From Actinoplanes aureus (GTDB lineage Bacteria > Actinomycetota > Actinomycetes > Mycobacteriales > Micromonosporaceae), in assembly GCF_015704865.1 (NCBI RefSeq), contig NZ_JADQTO010000005.1, forward strand, positions 170,691 through 234,690: a DNA stretch of 64,000 nt, in the 5' to 3' direction. The notes beneath the pieces were generated by a model. That model saw only the letters and a list, made by a program, of their open reading frames with translations, ran no database searches and had not been told where the DNA came from. Below are positions 40,867 to 48,253 of the stretch, one piece after another (positions within the stretch are counted from its first letter, which is position 1; every line of letters begins with the position of its first letter). Position numbers and translations under genes: made by a program.

Positions 40867-41826
40867 GGTGGCGCGCAGGACCGGGCGGCTGGGGAAGAGG
40901 CGGCCGCGTTCCGGTGCGCCCAGGGCAGCGCGGGTGGCGGCGACCGCGATCAGTTCGACCGGGTGGGTCGCGGTCGAGAGGGCAGGGTGCGTGGCCGCCG
41001 CCAGCGGGATGTCGTCGAAGCCGGTGACCGCGATGTCACCGGGAACGCGGAGGCCGGCGGCGGCGAGGGCCTGTAGGACGCCGAGGGCGGTGGCGTCGCT
41101 GACCGCGGCGATCGCGTCGGTGTCCGGCCAGCGGCGCAACACGATCCGGGCGGCCGTGCGTCCCCGCGCCGCGGTGAAGTCGCCGGGCACCACCCGGATC
41201 GGCAACCCGGCCGAACGCATCAGCTCGGTGTAGGCGTGCAGCGGCGCCCGTGCCGCGGCGACCCACGGCGGACCACCCACCAGGACGATCCGGCGGCGGC
41301 CGGTCGCGTACAGGTGACGTACCAACGCACCGATCCCGGCGGCGCTGTCCACATCCGTGCCGCCCGCCCCGATCGCGGCGGTCCGGCCGCGCAGCGCCGC
41401 CGGCAGGTGATCGAGCATCGCCCGGTCGTGCCCGGCCAGCACCACAGCCGCGACGCTGCGATCGGCCGCGATCGACTCCAACTCGGCAGCCGCGTCCAGG
41501 GGCAGCCGGCGCAGGCTCACCCCGAGCCCGTCCGGCTCCGCGGCAACCGACATCGCCGCGGCGGCCCGAGTGACGAACGGGTCGCGCAGAATATCGGTGC
41601 GGCGATCGCGCACCGCGAACACAATGCGGGTGCCGTCCCCATGCGCGAGCCGCCGGGCCACCGGATGCGGCACATAACCAAGGTCGGCGGCCGCACGACG
41701 CACCGCCTCCCGGCTGGCCGGCGACGCCGGACCACGCCCGGAGAGCACCCGGGACGCCGTCGCGATGGAGACGCCAGCCCGCTGGGCGACCTCGGTGAGC
41801 TTCGCGTTGCGCTGGTCGGCGGTCAT
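40861..41826 (-). CDS. LacI-family regulator
   Basis: A 321-aa repressor. The DNA-binding part is KLTEVAQRAGVSIATASRVL, with the hinge helix near PHPVARRLAHG. The periplasmic-binding-like domain follows, with AIAAVSDATALGVLQAL and VTGFDDIPLAAATHPALST near the end. The effector is probably a sugar. No sugar transporter is adjacent, so the target is unknown. Its last codons overlap a minisatellite. Confidence 0.9.
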   Translation of the reverse strand: MTADQRNAKLTEVAQRAGVSIATASRVLSGRGPASPASREAVRRAAADLGYVPHPVARRLAHGDGTRIVFAVRDRRTDILRDPFVTRAAAAMSVAAEPDGLGVSLRRLPLDAAAELESIAADRSVAAVVLAGHDRAMLDHLPAALRGRTAAIGAGGTDVDSAAGIGALVRHLYATGRRRIVLVGGPPWVAAARAPLHAYTELMRSAGLPIRVVPGDFTAARGRTAARIVLRRWPDTDAIAAVSDATALGVLQALAAAGLRVPGDIAVTGFDDIPLAAATHPALSTATHPVELIAVAATRAALGAPERGRLFPSRPVLRATA

Positions 41827-42015
41827 GGAAGTCGAAGATACGTGACCGCGGCCCCAAGCCGCCCGCGTCCCGTCACGCCCACCGGCCGCCCGGTCATGCC
41901 CGTGCCGCGCCGTGCTCCCGCGCCGCTGCGACCCCTCCTGCGTCCGCTCCGAGCCTCGCCTCGTGCCCCGGTTCGGGGCGGGAAAGTGTCGGGGGTTCGT
42001 TCTAGGGTGTGCCTC

Positions 42016-42573
42016 ATGACTACCTTGCCTGACCGCCCGCAAACCGCCCTGCTGGTCATCGACGTGCAGAAGGGGGTGGTTGCCGGTGCGCCGCGCCGAG
42101 ATGACGTGATCGCCAACATCAACACCCTTCTCGACAAGGCCCGTCTCGAGGGTGTGCCGGTGATCTGGGTGCAGCACTCCGACGAGGACGGCCTCGCTCG
42201 AGGCAGCGACGACTGGCAATACGTGCCGGAGCTGTCCCGCCGCGACGACGAGCCGCTGGTCCACAAGATCTACGGCGACTCGTTCGAGGCCACCGAGCTG
42301 GAGCAGCTGCTCGCCGAGCGGCAGGTCGGCCGGCTCGTGGTGACAGGCGCACAGAGCGACGCGTGCATCCGTAACACCATCCACGGCGGTTTCGTCCGGG
42401 GTTACGACGTAACCCTGGTCTCGGATGCGCACACCACCGAGGACCTCTCGGCGTACGGTGCTCCGCCTCCCGAGCAGGTGATCGCCCACACCAACCTGTA
42501 CTGGCAGTGGCAGAGCGCCCCCGGCCGCACCGCCGGCCTCGCCGAAACGGCAAAGGTCGACTTCACGGGCTGA
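42016..42573 (+). CDS. Isochorismatase-like cysteine hydrolase
   Basis: A 185-aa hydrolase of the isochorismatase/nicotinamidase superfamily. Catalytic residues are visible as Asp in LLVIDVQKG and Cys in VTGAQSDACIRNT. VHKIYGDSFEATELEQLL carries the conserved middle lysine. The substrate is unknown. ATG 42016 is preceded by a GTTCTAGGGTGTGCCTC leader without a clear ribosome-binding site, so it may be leaderless. Confidence 0.9.
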   Translation: MTTLPDRPQTALLVIDVQKGVVAGAPRRDDVIANINTLLDKARLEGVPVIWVQHSDEDGLARGSDDWQYVPELSRRDDEPLVHKIYGDSFEATELEQLLAERQVGRLVVTGAQSDACIRNTIHGGFVRGYDVTLVSDAHTTEDLSAYGAPPPEQVIAHTNLYWQWQSAPGRTAGLAETAKVDFTG

Positions 42574-42771
42574 CCCGTGACAACGGTGAGGCGGCACCGT
42601 TCGGTCGCACGTGCGCATTTGCCGAGGACGTCGGCGGAAGGCCTGCTACGGCGCCACCCTCGATGAGATCCCGGCAGTCGCGCCATCACCACCTGTGGCT
42701 TCCCAGCCGCCGCCGGGCACCGCGACGTAGGGTTTGATCATCGCTGTCGTCCGGCACCCAGAAGAAGGATC

Positions 42772-43380
42772 ATGACCGCCACCGAAAATCTCTGGCTGCG
42801 CAAAATCGCTGAGGATCCCGGCCACTCGCGCTGGTACATCGACCGGTTCCGCCAGATGGCCGCCCGGGGCGAGGACCTCGCAGGGGAGGCCCGGCTGATC
42901 GACGCCATGGTGCCCCGCGGCGCGCGCATCCTCGACGCCGGCTGCGGCACCGGCCGGGTCGGCGGTCACCTCGCCGCTTCCGGCCACGAGGTAACCGGCG
43001 TCGACCTCGACCCGGAGCTGATCGCCGAGGCGCAGCACTCCTATCCCGGCCCGAGCTGGCAGGTGGGCGACCTCAGCGAGCTCGACGTGCCCGACCGCTT
43101 CGACGTGATCGTCTGCGCGGGCAACGTGATGACCTTCGCCGCCCCCGCCTCCCGCGTGGAGATCCTCCGTCGCTTCGCCGCCCACCTCACCGCCGGCGGC
43201 CGCGCGGTCGTCGGCTTCGGCGCCGGTCGAGGCTACGACTTCGACGATTTCCTGACCGACGCCACCACCGCCGGCCTCACCCCGGACCTGCTGCTGAGCA
43301 CGTGGGACCTGCGCCCGTTCACCCCAGCGGCCGACTTCCTGGTCGCCGTCCTGCGCCCAGCCGACCCACCTCGCACCTGA
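42772..43380 (+). CDS. Class I SAM-dependent methyltransferase
   Basis: A 202-aa methyltransferase. Motif I is ILDAGCGTGRVGGHLA; the acidic residue after beta-2 is in VTGVDLDPELIAEA; motif II is WQVGDLSELD. The acceptor is unknown. AGAAGGATC precedes ATG 42772. The 198 bp upstream hold no supported gene. Confidence 0.9.
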   Translation: MTATENLWLRKIAEDPGHSRWYIDRFRQMAARGEDLAGEARLIDAMVPRGARILDAGCGTGRVGGHLAASGHEVTGVDLDPELIAEAQHSYPGPSWQVGDLSELDVPDRFDVIVCAGNVMTFAAPASRVEILRRFAAHLTAGGRAVVGFGAGRGYDFDDFLTDATTAGLTPDLLLSTWDLRPFTPAADFLVAVLRPADPPRT

Positions 43381-43781
43381 CGCCCGCCCCACCGAACTCC
43401 CATCGCCCCGACGCCGCGATCCCGTCACGGCGCCGAGCATCATGGCGCAAGCCGTGACCTCGTCGCCGGACCGGCGAACAAACAGGAGGCGGCCTGTTCC
43501 CGGACCGCCTGGCCGCACGGCTATCACGGCCTCCGCGCGACGAAGCGGGCCCGCGCCGAGGGCCGTCGCTGACGCACCGAATGAGGTGGCTGGCCGCCAC
43601 CCCGGCAGGCCCCAGCCGCACGTGAACAAGAGAGCCTTCGTGGTCGAGGTCTTGTCCGGCCCAAACGTGGGAGCTGTCTGGTGGCCGTTGAGACAGCATT
43701 GAGGTTGGGCCGAGCAAGGTCACCGCTTGGGGACCCTGACTACGGAAGCCCTCTAGGCGGGCGGCGGGTGATGCGGGGAGG
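43381..43781. other. 401-bp intergenic region with structured repeat copy 2
   Basis: This gap lies between the methyltransferase and DUF1918 genes, which converge on it. Open frames here lack ribosome-binding sites and family likeness, so I see no gene. Its only clear content is the structured repeat at 43638-43724. Confidence 0.7.
43638..43724 (+). repeat. Structured dispersed repeat, copy 2 of 2
   Basis: This 87-bp copy matches 3813-3898. The inner stem GCTGTCT (43673-43679) and AGACAGC (43691-43697) is fully kept, while the 11-nt loop has changes. The right outer arm reads GGGCCGAGCAAG here and GGGCCAAGCAAG in copy 1. It lies 57 bp past the stop of the minus-strand DUF1918 gene, the same orientation as copy 1 relative to its neighbour. 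Confidence 0.75.
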
Positions 43782-43970
43782 TCACTCCCTGATGTGCTCC
43801 ACGTGGGTCTCCGGGCCCGGGAAGATCAGGCCGGTGTGGCCGTCCTCCCACCGGACCTCGTACGGCGGCGAGCCGTCCTCGTGCCGCAACCGGGTGATGA
43901 CACCGATCTTGTTGCCGTCGCCGACGTGCTTGCCCTTCACGACGAGCCGGTCGCCCACCTGCGCGATCAT
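43782..43970 (-). CDS. DUF1918 small protein
   Basis: A 62-aa protein of a family common in actinobacteria, with an SH3-like barrel: AQVGDRLVVKGKHVGD, GVITRLRHEDGSPPYEVRW and GHTGLIFPGPETHV. Its function is unknown. ATG 43970 follows a good GGAGG ribosome-binding site. Confidence 0.9.
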   Translation of the reverse strand: MIAQVGDRLVVKGKHVGDGNKIGVITRLRHEDGSPPYEVRWEDGHTGLIFPGPETHVEHIRE

Positions 43971-44080
43971 GCTGCCTCCACGTGCTCCGTGTGCCGGTTC
44001 ACTGTCGCTCCCCGGCAGCATCGCACTTCCGGCAGGGTCTGGGCACGGCGGATCACTCGTTTTGTCACCTCACGGAGATG

Positions 44081-44103
44081 CCCGGCCGCGAGTGGCGGCC
44101 GGG
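44081..44103 (-). terminator. Hairpin downstream of doxX-like gene
   Basis: CCCGGCCGC (44081-44089) and GCGGCCGGG (44095-44103) pair perfectly with loop GAGTG, 19 bp beyond the stop of the minus-strand DoxX gene. There is no T-run, as is common for actinobacterial terminators. Confidence 0.6.
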
Positions 44104-44122
44104 CGGGGAAGGGGGGAGAGGG

Positions 44123-44668
44123 TCAGATCAGCCAGCGGTTCTTCTGGACCAGGGGGAGCGCCGCCCACCAGCGGCCGAGGCCCCAGGTGTGCCCGGCGTA
44201 GGTGAGGGCGAGCACCACCCCACCGATCGCGTAGATGACGTGGTAGTCGACGACCGGGTTCGACGAGCCGCTGGCCAGCGGCCATTCGGCCACCCACATG
44301 AAGGCCATCATCAGGGCGGACGCGACCGCGGCGATCCGCAGGCCGACGCCGAGGATCAGCGCGATGCCGATGCCGAGCAGGCCCAGCATGAACAGCCAGT
44401 TCGCCCAGCCGGCGCCGGCGATGTCGTGGAAGAAGCCGGTGAACGGTCCGGTCTCCAGGGAGCTGAGGAACCCTTTGGTGGGCGAGCCTCCGTTGATCCA
44501 GGCCCGCTCCGCCGGGGTCGCGTAGCCGAAGCCGAGCGTCTTGTCGAGAAACGCCCACAGGAAGACGAAGCCGGTGGCGATGCGGAGGACGGCCAGCGCA
44601 CGGGCGCCGGATCGGGTCAGCATGGCACCGGGTGCTTCGACCGTCTCGAGGTGAGTAATGGTGGCCAT
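44123..44668 (-). CDS. DoxX-family membrane protein
   Basis: A 181-aa membrane protein with four hydrophobic helices. The segments RIATGFVFLWAFLDKTLGFGY and WLFMLGLLGIGIALILGVGLR fit the DoxX/thiosulfate:quinone oxidoreductase-like fold. AGGAGG lies before ATG 44668. Its electron-transfer role is inferred from the family only. Confidence 0.88.
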   Translation of the reverse strand: MATITHLETVEAPGAMLTRSGARALAVLRIATGFVFLWAFLDKTLGFGYATPAERAWINGGSPTKGFLSSLETGPFTGFFHDIAGAGWANWLFMLGLLGIGIALILGVGLRIAAVASALMMAFMWVAEWPLASGSSNPVVDYHVIYAIGGVVLALTYAGHTWGLGRWWAALPLVQKNRWLI

Positions 44669-44786
44669 CTGGTCCTCCTAGCGACGTTGTCTGCGCCTCT
44701 GACTCTGCGCTGTCGCGCGGCCGCGCACCCGAGGCCGAAGCCACCTCGTCCCGGGACCTTCGGCCCCCTGTGGCATATTCACCGCC

Positions 44787-45278
44787 ATGATCAAGAGAGT
44801 GGCTGTGCCGCTGGTGGTGGTGGTGCTGATGTTCGCCGCGGGCTGCACCTCCGGCCCGGATCCGGAGACACGCGAGAGGCACCGGTACTCCCTGATCGGC
44901 ACGGTGGACTACCTCAACAGGTGGTCCCGTACCAATCTCTCCCAGAGCCTGGGTTCGGCGGCCGGTGACATTCCGGCCGGGACCTGGGACGCGGCTGTCG
45001 AACAGACGATCGCCGGCGCCGCGAAAGTGCACATCGACTGCGAGTCCATGGAGGTGACCCGCGAGTCCGGCAACGCCGTCGAGATCAACGGCAAGGGCTG
45101 CGGCGGTGACCTCGAGTCGGTGACCGGTTGCGTCCTGCTGCGCGAGCCGACCGGTTCGGCCGCGATCTTCCAGCAGCGGTTCATGGAGGACCTGGGGACG
45201 TCGGCGCAACCGGAGTACGTGGAGTCGGCCGACGACGCCAAGGCGCCGAGCTGGTACGTCGGCGCCTGCGACGGCTAG
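44787..45278 (+). CDS. Putative lipoprotein
   Basis: A 163-aa exported protein with a lipobox: basic start IKR, hydrophobic VAVPLVVVVLMFAAG and Cys20. Four further cysteines in the mature part (DCESM, KGCGGD, TGCVLL, GACDG) could form two disulfides. No known domain. Confidence 0.8.
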   Translation: MIKRVAVPLVVVVLMFAAGCTSGPDPETRERHRYSLIGTVDYLNRWSRTNLSQSLGSAAGDIPAGTWDAAVEQTIAGAAKVHIDCESMEVTRESGNAVEINGKGCGGDLESVTGCVLLREPTGSAAIFQQRFMEDLGTSAQPEYVESADDAKAPSWYVGACDG

Positions 45279-45282
45279 CCGG

Positions 45283-45348
45283 TCATCCGCGGCGGAGGCA
45301 CCACAGCAGGTAGGCCGGCGGACCGAACGGCTGGACGAGCAGCACCGG
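45283..45348 (-). pseudogene. Short decayed remnant of a small membrane protein
   Basis: On the minus strand the frame encodes PVLLVQPFGPPAYLLWCLRR and ends at TGA 45283-45285, but a TAG at 45349-45351 interrupts it. The sequence resembles the second helix of small PLDc_N-type membrane proteins (VxPxGPxxYLLW). There is no start codon with a ribosome-binding site. The assignment is weak. Confidence 0.3.
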
Positions 45349-45451
45349 CTACCAGCCGGCCTCGCGGCCGCCACCGACGGATTTCGCGCCATCTGCCGCC
45401 GCGGGCGGCACTGCCGCCGGTACGGCGAAGATGTATCGAGGGGGTGTTGTG

Positions 45452-45712
45452 ATGATGCTTCTGCTAGTGGTGATCGTGGGGCTGATCGTCGCCGCCGTGC
45501 TCTCCCTCTGGCCTGCCCCGGGAGCACCGGCGGGTCGCGAGGAGACACCGGACGAGCCAGGCCCGGCCTCGGCGAATCGACCGTCCAGCTTGGAAGGCGT
45601 AATCGTCGAGCAGTTGATGCGTGGGGAAATCACGCGCAGGCAGTATCTTCGTGCGGTGGAGCGCATCGCGGCCCGCGACGAACACCGGCACCCGCTGAAC
45701 ATACCGGAGTGA
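45452..45712 (+). CDS. Small membrane protein with SHOCT-like C-terminus, paralogue 1
   Basis: An 86-aa protein: an N-terminal helix (LLLVVIVGLIVAAVLSLW), a Pro/Ala/Glu linker and a C-terminal SHOCT-like motif, LEGVIVEQLMRGEITRRQYL. I chose ATG 45452 because GAGGGGG lies upstream and the next gene aligns from this position. The in-frame ATG at 45431 would add seven residues. It forms a tandem pair with 45769-46053. Confidence 0.75.
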   Translation: MMLLLVVIVGLIVAAVLSLWPAPGAPAGREETPDEPGPASANRPSSLEGVIVEQLMRGEITRRQYLRAVERIAARDEHRHPLNIPE

Positions 45713-45768
45713 GATCCCTGGTCCACGGGGTATCGAGGGGCCACCATGTAACCGAGGAGTTGGTCATC

Positions 45769-46053
45769 ATGCTGGTCCTGGTTGTGTTGATCGCGGCGAC
45801 CATCGCCGCGTGGACGTTCGCTCTCTGGCCGAGGGCCCGCGCCGTGTCCGCTCCGGAGGCCGTGCCGGCGCCGGAACCCGCACCGGCCCCGAAACCGGTG
45901 GAGCCGCCGCCGCGCGCGGAGAGCACCGAGGGCCTGCTGGTGGCACAGCTGATCCGTGGTGACCTGACCCAGTCGCAGTACCGGAAGGCGATGGCCTGCC
46001 TGGCCGAGCGGGACGAGACCCGTCACCCGCTGTCGCTTCCCGGCGAAGGCTAG
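45769..46053 (+). CDS. Small membrane protein with SHOCT-like C-terminus, paralogue 2
   Basis: A 94-aa paralogue of the preceding protein: helix LVLVVLIAATIAAWTFALW, a linker of Pro/Ala/Glu repeats (PAPEPAPAPKPVEPPP) and TEGLLVAQLIRGDLTQSQYR. Both paralogues end with a DExRHPL block. The frame is open upstream to a GTG at 45709 overlapping the previous stop, but the alignment supports ATG 45769. Function unknown. Confidence 0.75.
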   Translation: MLVLVVLIAATIAAWTFALWPRARAVSAPEAVPAPEPAPAPKPVEPPPRAESTEGLLVAQLIRGDLTQSQYRKAMACLAERDETRHPLSLPGEG

Positions 46054-46095
46054 GGTGGTGCGACACCAACTCCTGGAGTCACCGGGGGGACGCTG

Positions 46096-46677
46096 ATGGC
46101 GGAGATCGTGCTGGTCCGGCACGGGCAGACCGAGTGGAGTGCGAACGGGCGGCACACCTCGTACACCGAACTGGAGCTGACCGCGGAGGGCGAGCGGCAG
46201 GCGCGGTCCGTCGGCGAGCAGCTCGCCGGGCGTACGTTCGCGGCGGTTCTCTGCAGCCCGCGTAAGCGGGCCCGGCACACCGCCGAGCTGGCCGGGCTGA
46301 CGGTGACCGAGGTGACCGAGGACCTGGCCGAGTGGAACTACGGCGAGTACGAGGGCATCACCACCCGCGAGATCCGTTCCGGTCGGCCGGACTGGTCGCT
46401 GTGGACCGACGGTTGCCCGGGTGGCGAGTCCCCGGAGCAGGCCGGGGCCCGGCTGGACCGGGTTCTGGCGCGGGCCGGTGAGCTGACCGCCGGGGGTGAC
46501 GTGGCGCTGGTGGCGCACGGGCACTGCCTGCGGGTGGCCGGGGCCCGCTGGGTCGGGTTGCCGGCGAGCGCGGGCGGGCTGCTCAAGCTGGACACCGCCA
46601 CGATCTCGGTGCTGGGTTTCGAACACCAGGTGGACCCGGTTCTGGTCACCTGGAACGCCCCCGCATGCAACGAGTGA
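46096..46677 (+). CDS. Histidine phosphatase (phosphoglycerate-mutase-like)
   Basis: A 193-aa phosphatase of the RHG superfamily. The phospho-accepting histidine is in VRHGQTEW; later residues are in CSPRKRARHTAELAG, the acid-base glutamate in EWNYGEYEG, and the second His in LVAHGHCLRV. The substrate is unknown. The LacI gene starts 13 bp before its end. Confidence 0.93.
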   Translation: MAEIVLVRHGQTEWSANGRHTSYTELELTAEGERQARSVGEQLAGRTFAAVLCSPRKRARHTAELAGLTVTEVTEDLAEWNYGEYEGITTREIRSGRPDWSLWTDGCPGGESPEQAGARLDRVLARAGELTAGGDVALVAHGHCLRVAGARWVGLPASAGGLLKLDTATISVLGFEHQVDPVLVTWNAPACNE

Positions 46678-47624
46678 CCAGTGCGGACGTCGCCCGCCGC
46701 GCCGGGGTCTCCCGGGCCACGGTCAGCTACGTACTGAACGACACGCCGGGCCAGAGCATCTCCCCGGGTACCCGCAGCCGCGTCCTCGCCGCCGCGGCCG
46801 GCCTCGGCTACGCGCCGTCGGCGGCCGCTCGCGCGCTGCGTACCGGGCGCTCCGATGTGGTGCTGTGCCTGTTGCCCGACTGGCCGATCGGTGACGCGGT
46901 CGGTGAACTGCTCGGCAACCTCTCCACCGAGCTGGCCCGCGCCGGCCGCACCTTCGTGGTGCACCCGGGCAGCCCAGCGGACCGGCCGGTGGCCGAACTC
47001 TGGAAGGCGATCACCCCGGCCGCGGTGCTCGCCTTCGCCGGCTTCTCCGGCGACGAGCTCGACGCGATGCGCGCCGCCGGTGTCGCGCTGGTGGTGGCCC
47101 TGCTGGACCCGCCCGGCGAGCTCATACCGCAGCAGCCGGCCGGGCGCCGGCAGGCCGAACACCTCACGCGTGCGGGTCATCGCCGGCTCGGTTACGCGTA
47201 CCCCGACGACGACCGGCTGCGGATCTTCGCCGAGCCCCGCCTGGCCGGGGTACGCGCGCACACCGCCACCGAACCGCACGTGCAGACCGTCCCGCTGGAT
47301 CCGGCCGCGGCCGCCGAGGCGGTGCGCCGCTGGCACGCGGCCGGGATCACCGGGGTCTGCGCGTACAACGACCAGGTGGCGCTGGCCGTGCTGGCCGGGG
47401 TCCGCCGCGCCGGGCTCTCGGCACCGGGCGACCTCGCGGTGATCGGCGTCGACGACATCCCGGCCGCGCGGCTCGCCGTACCCGCCCTCACCACGGTGAC
47501 CACCGACCAGCGCAGGCTCGCCGCCCACCTGGCCGCCACCGTGCTGGCCGCGGCCGGCGGCCGCCCCGGCCCGCCGCCGCCCGGCGACGACCTGGTCCGG
47601 GTGATCGTCCGGGACTCCGTCTGA
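46665..47624 (+). CDS. LacI-family regulator
   Basis: A 319-aa repressor. The helix-turn-helix is SADVARRAGVSRATVSYVL, with the hinge at YAPSAAARALRTG. The ligand domain is typical (GVCAYNDQVALAVLAGVRRA, VIGVDDIPAARLAVPALTTV). Overlap with the phosphatase gene (ATG 46665) shows co-translation, so the phosphatase may be part of the regulated pathway. Ligand unknown. Confidence 0.9.
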   Translation: MQRVTSADVARRAGVSRATVSYVLNDTPGQSISPGTRSRVLAAAAGLGYAPSAAARALRTGRSDVVLCLLPDWPIGDAVGELLGNLSTELARAGRTFVVHPGSPADRPVAELWKAITPAAVLAFAGFSGDELDAMRAAGVALVVALLDPPGELIPQQPAGRRQAEHLTRAGHRRLGYAYPDDDRLRIFAEPRLAGVRAHTATEPHVQTVPLDPAAAAEAVRRWHAAGITGVCAYNDQVALAVLAGVRRAGLSAPGDLAVIGVDDIPAARLAVPALTTVTTDQRRLAAHLAATVLAAAGGRPGPPPPGDDLVRVIVRDSV

Positions 47625-47714
47625 CAACGAACGCACAGGTGAAGCACATGGTGACGCACAGCCGCGAGGCGAATCGTTGATCTACACGAGGGAGCCAGCG
47701 AGGGGAAGACCACC

Positions 47715-48134
47715 ATGCTCACCGAGATCGACCGCCACGCGACGGAGACCGGCCGGCACGCACCGGAGCCGGCACCCGATCCGGTCGTGGCCGTGCTCGG
47801 CCAGCCGAGCCGGGTGGCCAGCCTGCCGCACTACCTGCCGCACGGCTGGACCATGCGGACGATTCCGGGCCTCGACGCGGCCCGGCCGGGTGACCTGGTG
47901 GTACTCAGCGGCGCCACCATCGCCGTCGTCCGGCAGGCCCGGGCCGCGCTGCCCGCCGAGACCCGGGTGATCGCGCTGATCGACGACTGGGCGCCGGGTG
48001 AGCTGGTGGCGGGCGTGCTCAGCGCGGGCGCCGACGTCTGCGTGCGCGGCGGTCACCCGGCGATCCTCGCCGGCCATCTGGTCGCCTGCCGCCGCCGCCA
48101 GCTGACCGATCGCTGGGCAGAGATCAAAATTTGA
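47715..48134 (+). CDS. Receiver-like protein lacking the phospho-acceptor aspartate
   Basis: A 139-aa protein with the shape of a response-regulator receiver domain: VVAVLGQPSRVASLPHYLP, LVVLSGATIAVVRQ, RVIALIDDWAPGELVAGVLSAGADVCVRGG. The position of the phosphorylatable Asp reads VVLSGAT, with Ser. It has no output domain. Similar degenerate receivers occur near LuxR regulators, and one is divergent-convergent here at 48254. Its role is unknown. AGGGGAAG precedes ATG 47715. Confidence 0.6.
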   Translation: MLTEIDRHATETGRHAPEPAPDPVVAVLGQPSRVASLPHYLPHGWTMRTIPGLDAARPGDLVVLSGATIAVVRQARAALPAETRVIALIDDWAPGELVAGVLSAGADVCVRGGHPAILAGHLVACRRRQLTDRWAEIKI

Positions 48135-48152
48135 GAGGTACGCGTGACGGCC

Positions 48153-48250
48153 GTCCCGCCGGAACCACACCTCCCCGCCGAGCCACGCGGCCGCCCGCCG
48201 GGCCCGGGCCCCAGCGCGGCCGCCGGGCCCATGCAGGCGGCCGCGCTGGG
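48153..48250 (-). repeat. Gene-end repeat element, copy F, with 15-bp hairpin
   Basis: The right end is a perfect 15-bp stem: CCCAGCGCGGCCGCC (48210-48224) and GGCGGCCGCGCTGGG (48236-48250), with loop GGGCCCATGCA. It starts 4 nt after the LuxR stop codon on the minus strand, so it is placed like a terminator. The left end is GCGTGGCTCGGCGGGG and a further GGCGGGAC, shared with copies B, D and G. Confidence 0.85.
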
Positions 48251-48253
48251 CGG

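Noticed and set aside
42646..42742. Minus-strand frame encoding IKPYVAVPGGGWEATGG and a few more residues, a possible short peptide next to a methyltransferase gene
   Set aside because: No ribosome-binding site precedes its ATG and no peptide-modifying enzymes are nearby; it lies in the methyltransferase leader and is probably chance.
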